From: Clostridia bacterium
Lineage (GTDB): Bacteria > Bacillota > Clostridia > Oscillospirales > CAG-382
Assembly (NCBI GenBank): GCA_017399965.1
Contig: JAFQAP010000004.1
Span: 62,001 to 126,000 of the forward strand
Direction of reading: 5' to 3'
DNA length: 64,000 nucleotides
The notes beneath the pieces are model-generated. The model was not told the origin of the DNA and made no database searches. It worked only from the letters and a program-made list of their open reading frames with translations. Made by a program: the position numbers and the translations under genes. Shown here one piece after another: positions 51,733-59,199 of the stretch. The first letter of the stretch is position 1; each line of letters opens with the position of its first letter.

Positions 51733-53606
51733 TCTAACGTATCCTTCTTCATTTCCGCAAGACCTTTTCTGAACGCTTCCAGAGTCTTGGGGATATTTTC
51801 ATCAAGTCTGAGATAATTGGTTATAACGCTGGTATCGTTAACGGTAGCGTAGTCATTGGCGGAGAACCAAACCGCAACCTTAATACGCTTGCAGAACTCT
51901 TCGTCCTTTTCAAAGCATTTGAACATTTCTTCAATCCATTTAGCCTGAAGGTTTTCGTTTCTTCCGAGTTCTGATTTAATATAACCGTTTGTACCCCAAT
52001 CGTAATAATATTCACCGCCGGCACCGCAGGCAAATTCGCCGATACACCAAGGATAATCGTCAAAATAAGGCATACCGTTGTTATATACCTGTGTGTACAT
52101 TTCCTTAAAGGACTTAACGGTGTTTGAATTGTTCATTTCATAGTTGGTAACACCGTACATCTGAACACATTCGATATCGGGCAGATAGCAAAGCTCGTTG
52201 CCCCAGTTGGAGTAAGGACAGCTTGTTGCAATGGGATTGAATATCCATATACAGTTATCGACGCCCTGCTCGCGGAAGATGTTATACATACGCTCCCAGC
52301 ACATCTGGAAAATATCGGGATCTGCAAGAGTGAGCATTCCGCAGTAATCCGTCCAGTCGGTGTTCATTTCATTACAAAGACGGAAGAGTACGGGTTTGCC
52401 GTATTCCTTGATAGACTTGGCAAGTTCGACGAATTTTTTATCCATCTTTCCGCGAATGATATCATACATGGGAGTATCACCGGACGCGGCGTTATTGGTA
52501 TATGTCCACTGATACGTAAACATAAGCACGGGCTTGCCGTTAAATCCGTTACCGCCCGCGTGTTTTTCGGCACGGGGCTTAATGCTTTCTTCAAAGGTGC
52601 TTTCGGAATCATACCAGCCCATATGGAGATATGTCATATATACGTCCATATCGTAATCCAGAGCTTCTTCGCTTGAAAGCCATTCAACGTAATCGGAATC
52701 GTTGCCCTGATAGAATGCGCCCCAATCCACGTGCTCCTGGTTGCAAAGCTTTTCGTAATATGCTTTTGTTTCCTCGTTCCAGAATTCGGGAATATTACAT
52801 TCAAACTTGCCCTGACCGTTAACGGGAGTACCGCTCTTTTCTATTTCACGGAAGGACTTGAGCATAGTATCAAAAGCATCGTGCATTTCGTCCACGGATT
52901 TGAATACGAACAGATAGAAGTATTCATAGGTCTCTACGGGACGTACAATAGCGATGTTGTAATAAGGCATCTCTATTTTAAGGGGAAGGTTGATGGTTAT
53001 GCTGTGTAAAGTAACGGAATATCCGGGAAACATTTCCGTATCATTGGTTATAGGCTGACGGGTGCGGCGAAGATTATTTTCCGCGAGAAATTTAGTATCG
53101 GCAAACTGTTCGGTAAGCCACTCGTGGAGATAAAGCTCAAGACCGCTTTCGTGGTCGCCGTAAGGATTTTGGTCCTCATATGTAAGGGTGAGGCAATATT
53201 CATCGGTAAAATACTGAGAACGGAGAGCGCCGAGGCTGAAATCCGCCTGCACTTTACCGCCGGGGAGTGTAAGGCAGTATCCTTCGGGAAGGTTTACGGC
53301 ACGGGTATATCCGTCGCCTCCGAAAAGATAGCGAAGGTCTTTTCCCTCTGCGCTTGCAACAGAGCCCAAAGACTTACCGTCTGCAAATACGCCCAAGGAA
53401 TATACTTTTTCTGCAGTATCAATTCCCTTTTCGGTATCTGCATAAGCTTCATTCCAGAAAGAAGCCGCATTCTTATCAGTTACCAAGACTTCACTCTCCT
53501 CTTTATCAGATACGTCGTCGCTCGTCTGAGAATTATCCGGCGTGCAGGCAAATACTGCAGGCAGAAGCATTAAGACAAGCAAAATAAAAGCAAAAATTTT
53601 CTTCAT
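51729..53606 (-). CDS. Lipoprotein with a GH26-like catalytic domain
   Basis: A 625-residue surface lipoprotein with a lipobox ending at VFAC (C21). Residues about 40-260 form an N-terminal domain of unknown type; residues about 270-600 resemble a GH26 beta/alpha barrel. Likely catalytic residues are the acid/base E413 in LFRLCNEMNTDW and the nucleophile E524 in PWCIGEFACGAGG. GH26 enzymes mostly cleave beta-mannans or related beta-1,4-glycans; the actual substrate is not known here. It starts a three-gene operon from a consensus promoter. Confidence 0.75.
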   Translation of the reverse strand: MKKIFAFILLVLMLLPAVFACTPDNSQTSDDVSDKEESEVLVTDKNAASFWNEAYADTEKGIDTAEKVYSLGVFADGKSLGSVASAEGKDLRYLFGGDGYTRAVNLPEGYCLTLPGGKVQADFSLGALRSQYFTDEYCLTLTYEDQNPYGDHESGLELYLHEWLTEQFADTKFLAENNLRRTRQPITNDTEMFPGYSVTLHSITINLPLKIEMPYYNIAIVRPVETYEYFYLFVFKSVDEMHDAFDTMLKSFREIEKSGTPVNGQGKFECNIPEFWNEETKAYYEKLCNQEHVDWGAFYQGNDSDYVEWLSSEEALDYDMDVYMTYLHMGWYDSESTFEESIKPRAEKHAGGNGFNGKPVLMFTYQWTYTNNAASGDTPMYDIIRGKMDKKFVELAKSIKEYGKPVLFRLCNEMNTDWTDYCGMLTLADPDIFQMCWERMYNIFREQGVDNCIWIFNPIATSCPYSNWGNELCYLPDIECVQMYGVTNYEMNNSNTVKSFKEMYTQVYNNGMPYFDDYPWCIGEFACGAGGEYYYDWGTNGYIKSELGRNENLQAKWIEEMFKCFEKDEEFCKRIKVAVWFSANDYATVNDTSVITNYLRLDENIPKTLEAFRKGLAEMKKDTLE

Positions 53607-53663
53607 GATATCCTCCGAACATTAGTGCGGGCACAAACGCCCGCTACGTTTACTGCGGTAAAT

Positions 53664-53692
53664 ATAATAACATATATTGTGATAAATGTCAA
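53664..53692 (-). promoter_or_regulatory. Promoter of the GH26-like operon
   Basis: On the minus strand TTGACA, 17 bp, TATTAT. Its -35 box lies 7 bp from that of the rightward promoter. Confidence 0.75.
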
Positions 53693-53699
53693 TTTTAAC

Positions 53700-53728
53700 T
53701 TGTATTAATATGAAATCCGTGTTATAAT
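53700..53728 (+). promoter_or_regulatory. Promoter of the metallophosphoesterase-acyltransferase operon
   Basis: A perfect TATAAT at 53723-53728 with a weak -35 TTGTAT 17 bp upstream, before a GAGGTG ribosome site. The poor -35 suggests it may need an activator shared with the divergent operon. Confidence 0.65.
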
Positions 53729-53756
53729 TTTACATATTAAAGCGAGGTGCAAAAAT

Positions 53757-54578
53757 ATGGACAGTATTATACTTCATAAATTCAATATTCCTGTAAAAGG
53801 AGTAAAAAAGAAAACGATATATCATTTCAGTGATACCCATCTTACCGAATACGATTCTCTTTCCGATGCCGCAGAAAAAGAAAAAGCCATAAAGCAGACC
53901 GCTGCTTGGGAAAACGTGAGATACAGCTTTATCTCCGCCTACAACGAACCCTTTACGGATGCGCAGAAAATCACCGGTAAAGAGCATTTTGAAAACCTTA
54001 TAAAGCTTTCGTCAGAAGGCGATGCAGTTGTTATGGCAGGTGATATTCTCGATTACGTAAACGGCGCAAACCTGCGTATTGCCGAGAAAGGATTTGCAAG
54101 CCTTAAATGCCCCTTTATTTCTGTTTGCGGTAACCACGAAAAGGCTGATCAAATTCCCGAAACCGGTGCGGTTTCCGTTATGAAGAAGGACGTACAGACA
54201 ATTGAATTTGACGACCTTATAATTATCGGCTTTGACAATTCGAAACGTATAATTACCGAAAACCAATTAAATGCGCTTGCAGACACCTTAAAAAAAGGAA
54301 AATGCACCGTTATTGCACTTCACATTCCCATTATGACGGAAGATAACGAGGAGGCTTTAAGAAGAGCGGGAGAATATTTCCAGCTTAATTACAACGGATG
54401 CCCCAAAGAAAATATAAGGTTTATTGAGCTGATAAAAGAAAATTCCGCTCTTGTCGCTGCTGTGCTTGCGGGACATCTGCATTTTAACAATATTTCCCAT
54501 ATAACCGAGGGGGTTACACAATACGTTTCTTCCCAGGGTATTGCAGGTAATATAAACGAATACACCATAGGAGAATAA
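53757..54578 (+). CDS. Calcineurin-like metallophosphoesterase
   Basis: A 273-residue dinuclear phosphoesterase without a signal peptide. Motifs in order are FSDTHL (D26, H28), VMAGDILDY, VCGNHEKAD, ALHIPIM and AGHLHFNN. It resembles cytoplasmic Icc/YfcE-like relatives but no clear substrate group stands out. It starts a rightward operon; its last codons contain the AGGAG ribosome site of the next gene. Confidence 0.85.
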   Translation: MDSIILHKFNIPVKGVKKKTIYHFSDTHLTEYDSLSDAAEKEKAIKQTAAWENVRYSFISAYNEPFTDAQKITGKEHFENLIKLSSEGDAVVMAGDILDYVNGANLRIAEKGFASLKCPFISVCGNHEKADQIPETGAVSVMKKDVQTIEFDDLIIIGFDNSKRIITENQLNALADTLKKGKCTVIALHIPIMTEDNEEALRRAGEYFQLNYNGCPKENIRFIELIKENSALVAAVLAGHLHFNNISHITEGVTQYVSSQGIAGNINEYTIGE

Positions 54579-54581
54579 AAA

Positions 54582-55745
54582 ATGGATTACATAAAGCTTT
54601 GCGAAAAATACAATTTCGAAATGCCTGCATACGCAAAAGAGTATTTTGAAGATTTTTCGGCGGAATATAAAAGAGACGTTCCCGTGCTTTCGGCTGAAAA
54701 TGCGGCTTACGTTGCGGACGCCACTTCCCTGCCCGAGGATGGCAAGCAGGCACTTATAAGCTGTGCGGAGATCATAAATGCCGACGATGACGCTCACCTG
54801 TGCGCATCATTTCTTGCGTATATAACCGTATATAAGCGTGTGCCCTGGGTGAATTACATATATTGGGACGATCTTTTTACCGTAGAAGGTCTTAAGCCCG
54901 AGCAGGTCGGCTGGGTATTGGTTGCCACACAGCTTGCAAATACGCTTATAAACAAAAAGCCCCCGAAGGATCTTAACGAAGAAAATATAAATGCGTTCCG
55001 CGGATATTCCCATGCTTGCTTTAACCAAAAGGGTTATTGGGGAATTCTGGAATGGCATTGGAATATGCTTTGTGCAGGCGGATGTATGTTTATGTTCGGC
55101 GTGCTAAAATTCGTACCCGGCGAATTTACGGGAGATTACCCCGTTATTACCGACGGAAGCAGATACGTTTCTCTTATCGGCGGTGAATATTTTATCGGCA
55201 AGGACGGAGAATTGGTTGATTGCGAAGAAAAATCTGTTGGTAAAACAAGCTTTTACGAGGATGATGAAAAATATATAGGTCACGTGGTTTCTCCCGACGG
55301 AAAAGTGGCTTATGAGAGCACCGAATTTTCCAAATCCGTTTGGAAGGATTATCTCCGAGGCGGTACTCACACTATTGAAATACACATTCCCGCAAAAATA
55401 CAGTACACGCCCGACGCTATAAAGGACGCATACAAGCAGGCGGTTGAGTTTTTTGGAGACTTTTACCCTCAGCACAAGCCCAAAGCCATTGCGGGATATT
55501 CCTGGATATTCTCTCCCCAGCTTGAAAAGGTACTGCCTGAAACCAGTAACATACTCGCCGTTAACCGCAGTATGCATATACTTCCCTCCACAGGCTCTTT
55601 CGGCGCGGACTGCAGATTTGTACGTGAAGGCTCAAGCCTGCAAAAGCGTATGGCAGAAGAATGTGAAAAAGGCACTGAATTCCACTACGCTGTAATGTAT
55701 ACGGCTATTGACGAGATAGATACCTTTGGAAAAGAAATCGTGTGA
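54582..55745 (+). CDS. Acyltransferase-domain protein (GNAT-like, NAT_N/GNAT_C type)
   Basis: A 387-residue protein that resembles proteins annotated as acyltransferase-domain (NAT_N followed by GNAT_C). A helical N-terminal part (about 1-150) contains VNYIYWDDLFTVEGLKPEQ; the C-terminal half (about 170-385) is a beta-rich domain containing GGTHTIEIHIPAKIQYTPDA and VLPETSNILAVN. No signal peptide. The family assignment is moderate; the acyl donor and acceptor are unknown. It lies between two metallophosphoesterase genes, so a joint role in one surface or lipid pathway is possible. Confidence 0.6.
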   Translation: MDYIKLCEKYNFEMPAYAKEYFEDFSAEYKRDVPVLSAENAAYVADATSLPEDGKQALISCAEIINADDDAHLCASFLAYITVYKRVPWVNYIYWDDLFTVEGLKPEQVGWVLVATQLANTLINKKPPKDLNEENINAFRGYSHACFNQKGYWGILEWHWNMLCAGGCMFMFGVLKFVPGEFTGDYPVITDGSRYVSLIGGEYFIGKDGELVDCEEKSVGKTSFYEDDEKYIGHVVSPDGKVAYESTEFSKSVWKDYLRGGTHTIEIHIPAKIQYTPDAIKDAYKQAVEFFGDFYPQHKPKAIAGYSWIFSPQLEKVLPETSNILAVNRSMHILPSTGSFGADCRFVREGSSLQKRMAEECEKGTEFHYAVMYTAIDEIDTFGKEIV

Positions 55746-55759
55746 AAGGGATTTTTTAA

Positions 55760-58216
55760 ATGAAAAAAACATTATGTGTTTTTCTGGTTATGCTTATGTG
55801 CTTTTGCGCACTTCCCTCAATCGATGCGTATGCGGAAGATATAGAACTTATTGAAGAAGATAATTATACTATTCTGTGGACCAGCGATCCCCAATGGTAT
55901 TCCTTTGCATACCAAGAGATACTCATTGACCAAAACGAATGGGTAATCGAAAATTTTGACCGTCTGAATGTGAAATACATTATTCACACGGGAGATTTTG
56001 TAGACCTGCCTCACAACCGCGATCAATGGGGATTCGTAACCGATCAGTACAAAAAATGGGACGATTCCGGACTTCCCTACGGTGTTCTTGCGGGAAACCA
56101 CGACGTTGACGGAACCGACTACACCGAATTCGGCGAATATTTCGGCGCTGCTCGTTTTGAAAACAACGATTGGTACGGCGAAAGCTACGAAAATAACCGC
56201 GGTCATTACGATCTGATGACTATTGACGGAACGGATTTCATATTCGTTTATCTGGGCTACGGCGACCACACCGAAGCGGATTACAAATGGATAAACGGAG
56301 TGCTGGAAAAGCATGCGGACCGCATTGCTTTTATTTCATTTCACGAATACCTTTACGCCAACGGAACACGTACGGAGATCGGCAACGAGATATTCGACAA
56401 AGTCGTTTTGAAAAATCCCAACGTACGTATGGTTATGTGCGGACACAATTATAATGCAACCAGATTGGTAGAAGACATTGACGATAACGGCGACGGAATT
56501 GCCGACAGAACCGTTTACCAGCTAATGGCAAACTACCAAAATCTCGAAAACGGCGGAAACGGATATATGCGTTTTTTGGAGTTTGATAAAAAAGACGGCA
56601 CCGTCGCATTCCGTACCTATTCCCCTTATCTGAATGATTTTAACGCCTATGAAAACCGAGGCGACGAAATGGACGAATACGGCTACCGAGATGAATTCAC
56701 GATTCCCTTTGACTTTACCGCGCCCAAGGCAAAGGAAGAATCAGATCCCGAAAAGGGAACCGTAATTCTAAATGCGACGGCTGTATTCGGAGATATCGAA
56801 AAAACCGCGCTTCCGTTAAATTATATAAACACTGCCGAAAACGGAGCATCATATAACAACGCGGGAATATATGACCGTACTTTTTCACTTGATGCCCGCG
56901 ATGCCGTAAAAGAAGGCGCAAGCGTAAACTACATTGTGATCCGTTACAAAGATAAGATCGGATACCGTGTAAGCGATATTATTTACGGAAACGATAGCGC
57001 TTCCGTTCCCGCAATACCTCAGGACGGAAGGGTTATAGTAGTTGCCGAGAATGCGAAAGACAAGGCAGGTAACGAATTTGATATAAACAGTATCTCTGTT
57101 GGACAAGCTGTTACCTTCAGTCAGCTTTCGGGCGTTATCTCGCCGCTTCTGACGTCCCACGCAAACATAGTTATTGATTCTGTTGACAGAGCGTTTAATA
57201 TTGACGGCGCGAACCGTACCGTAAAAGCAGATGAACTGATCATATTCGACAGCACCTGGGGAAAAACCACCTTCAATAAGGATGACGATAACAAGTGGAA
57301 TATGATATTCACTTTCTCCCCTGTTGACGGCGCAAAGAACAAATATACTCTTACTGCGGCTTCCACGGTATCCGGCGAAGCAAAGGAAGAGGACATACCC
57401 GTAGGCGGATTTGCAATGATAATGAACACCGCTTCATATGAAAGCTCTTTCCGCGCAAGTATGCGAAAGGTGCTTACAGTCGGTTCGGCGATAACGCTGA
57501 ACGGATATTTACCCGGTGAAGGGTATGTATACGAAGGAGAAAGCATAATATCTGCCGATCCGTCGGATTGGAGTTATGATAACACAACGCTGGTGGTTGA
57601 AAAAAGTTCCGAAAATTCCCTTATTTTATATAACACCGACGGTCTTTGGCCCGACGCACGTTATAACCTGAAATCTCCGATAACCTTTGATCCGGAAAAC
57701 GCTTTGCTTCATTATGAGCTTGAACCGGAAGCTGATTCCAAGACCAGCATTTTGCTGTTTTGCGGCGGAAGCACACCGGATTCCTTTGCCGAAGGGCAGT
57801 ATATTAAGATCAATTCCCTGCTTGCAGGCGTAACAATATCTGCCGGAAGTGGAGATATCAAAGGCGATGGAAGCAAAATAAGCGGAACGCTTGATCTTTC
57901 AACGGTAGAATTTCCCGACGGTTGCTATAACGAGGACGGTACAGTTACCGTAAGCGGTATAAAAATATTTGCTTCCGGCAAAGCAAATACGAAGGTAATA
58001 ATCAACCGTTTACTGATCTCAACAAACGGTGACGACGAAGAAAGCGATGCCGAAGAAAGCAACCCCGAAGCGGAAAGCGAAGCCGTTGTTTCCACCCATG
58101 AAAGTGATTCCGATAATAATAACGGCAAAAACGGCTTAATACCTTGTATAATCGTTGCGGTTACCGTAATCGTTATCGGGACTGTGGTCATTGCCGTTAA
58201 ACTAAAGAAAAAATAA
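55760..58216 (+). CDS. Secreted calcineurin-like phosphoesterase with C-terminal membrane anchor
   Basis: An 818-residue extracellular protein. The signal peptide ends near residue 25 (DAYAED). The phosphoesterase domain (about 35-310) has WTSDPQWYS (D43), HTGDFVDL (D79), GNHDVDG (N113, H114), SFHEYL and CGHNYNAT. A NGDGIAD calcium-like loop lies near residue 245. Two to three beta modules of unknown type follow (about 330-760). An acidic S/E/N linker leads to one helix (about 792-813) and the tail KLKKK. It is the third gene of the operon and ends at a strong terminator. Confidence 0.82.
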   Translation: MKKTLCVFLVMLMCFCALPSIDAYAEDIELIEEDNYTILWTSDPQWYSFAYQEILIDQNEWVIENFDRLNVKYIIHTGDFVDLPHNRDQWGFVTDQYKKWDDSGLPYGVLAGNHDVDGTDYTEFGEYFGAARFENNDWYGESYENNRGHYDLMTIDGTDFIFVYLGYGDHTEADYKWINGVLEKHADRIAFISFHEYLYANGTRTEIGNEIFDKVVLKNPNVRMVMCGHNYNATRLVEDIDDNGDGIADRTVYQLMANYQNLENGGNGYMRFLEFDKKDGTVAFRTYSPYLNDFNAYENRGDEMDEYGYRDEFTIPFDFTAPKAKEESDPEKGTVILNATAVFGDIEKTALPLNYINTAENGASYNNAGIYDRTFSLDARDAVKEGASVNYIVIRYKDKIGYRVSDIIYGNDSASVPAIPQDGRVIVVAENAKDKAGNEFDINSISVGQAVTFSQLSGVISPLLTSHANIVIDSVDRAFNIDGANRTVKADELIIFDSTWGKTTFNKDDDNKWNMIFTFSPVDGAKNKYTLTAASTVSGEAKEEDIPVGGFAMIMNTASYESSFRASMRKVLTVGSAITLNGYLPGEGYVYEGESIISADPSDWSYDNTTLVVEKSSENSLILYNTDGLWPDARYNLKSPITFDPENALLHYELEPEADSKTSILLFCGGSTPDSFAEGQYIKINSLLAGVTISAGSGDIKGDGSKISGTLDLSTVEFPDGCYNEDGTVTVSGIKIFASGKANTKVIINRLLISTNGDDEESDAEESNPEAESEAVVSTHESDSDNNNGKNGLIPCIIVAVTVIVIGTVVIAVKLKKK

Positions 58217-58222
58217 AGTAAA

Positions 58223-58261
58223 ATTCCCGCAAAGCATCAAGAGCCTTGCGGGAATGTTTTT
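58223..58261. terminator. Terminator between the phosphoesterase and XRE genes
   Basis: ATTCCCGCAA pairs with TTGCGGGAAT around a 13-nt loop, followed by GTTTTTA; T-rich on both sides, so it can serve both convergent genes. Confidence 0.85.
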
Positions 58262-59051
58262 ATTTGATTTTAGCTTTCATTTCGTCTGCTTTTTCTTTAA
58301 AACTGATTCGTACTGAATCCCAATTACTGCTGCATTCAAGTACGTCCAAAATCTTCAAGGACTTTTCGCATTGGTTCAATGCGTTTTGAAATTCGCCCTT
58401 TTCCTTGTAGCAATCGACCATTATTGAATGCATATCCAACATATTCTGAAGACACACTCCCTCTTCTGTGCAAGCCGCACGCCATTTCTCCTCGCCTTCC
58501 ATAACCTCGGCTTTTACCGAAAGATGAGAAATGTATATTTCGGGTATTATGTCAATCACTTTCCGCGCACTGTCAAGGTCATTTTTTGATTTATATGCGT
58601 ATGCCATGAATCGGCAAGCATCGTATTTTAAGCCATCATCCTTAGTAACATCCAGTATTTTGGAGCCTATCTTTAGCACTTCGTCTGGATTTGAATCCAA
58701 ATCCACCACGTACAAAAGGTTACACAGTAAAATATCATTATCGGGATATTCCTTCAACCCTTTTTCAAGTATTTCCCGCGCTTTTTCATTGTCGCTAAAG
58801 CGGTATTTCCAGCTTTCTTTTGCTATTTCAAGGGACTTTTCTTCTATTTCACTTTGGTTAAAATCGAAAAGCGTATCCATAGATACATCAAAATACCGTG
58901 CCAAGACAGGCAAAAGGGTTATATCGGGAAAGGCTATATTATTTTCCCACTTGCTCACCGCCTGAAAAGAGATACCCATACTTTCCGCAAGCTGTTCTTG
59001 GGTTACCCCCCGCTGTTTGCGAAGCTCTTTAATTTTATTGCCTATATTCAT
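58260..59051 (-). CDS. XRE-family regulator with a helical repeat C-terminal domain
   Basis: A 263-residue DNA-binding protein. The N-terminal helix-turn-helix (about 6-60) is MNIGNKIKELRKQRGVTQEQ, with LAESMGISFQAVSKWENNIA and FPDITLLPVLARYF. The remaining 190 residues form alpha-helical, TPR-like repeats. It resembles one-component regulators that sense peptides or other ligands through the repeats. GGAGG precedes the start. Its own weak promoter lies just upstream; the targets are unknown. Confidence 0.88.
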   Translation of the reverse strand: MNIGNKIKELRKQRGVTQEQLAESMGISFQAVSKWENNIAFPDITLLPVLARYFDVSMDTLFDFNQSEIEEKSLEIAKESWKYRFSDNEKAREILEKGLKEYPDNDILLCNLLYVVDLDSNPDEVLKIGSKILDVTKDDGLKYDACRFMAYAYKSKNDLDSARKVIDIIPEIYISHLSVKAEVMEGEEKWRAACTEEGVCLQNMLDMHSIMVDCYKEKGEFQNALNQCEKSLKILDVLECSSNWDSVRISFKEKADEMKAKIK

Positions 59052-59100
59052 TTACGAACCTCCGAATTATTTTCAAGACGGCGCCTGCCTTGTGATATTG

Positions 59101-59129
59101 ATTATAGCACGGGCATTGTATTAAAGCAA
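59101..59129 (-). promoter_or_regulatory. Promoter of the XRE gene
   Basis: On the minus strand TTGCTT, 17 bp, TATAAT. The -10 box is perfect and the -35 is weak. Confidence 0.65.
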
Positions 59130-59166
59130 TAACTGTATAAACGAGGTTTTTCAACCAATAGTTGAA

Positions 59167-59189
59167 GTGCACCGTAAAACACGGTGCAC
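59167..59189 (-). repeat. Hairpin downstream of the GH20 gene
   Basis: GTGCACCGT and ACGGTGCAC form a 9-bp stem around AAAAC, 10 nt after the GH20 stop on the minus strand. No T run follows, so it may stabilise the mRNA end or work with another factor rather than terminate alone. Confidence 0.5.
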
Positions 59190-59199
59190 CATTTGACTA

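Noticed and set aside
55817..56314. A 165-codon gene opposite the surface phosphoesterase
   Set aside because: It overlaps the catalytic motifs of the real gene and has no ribosome site or family resemblance.
59167..59189. Terminator of the GH20 gene
   Set aside because: A good stem, but no T run follows on the minus strand; kept as a hairpin only.
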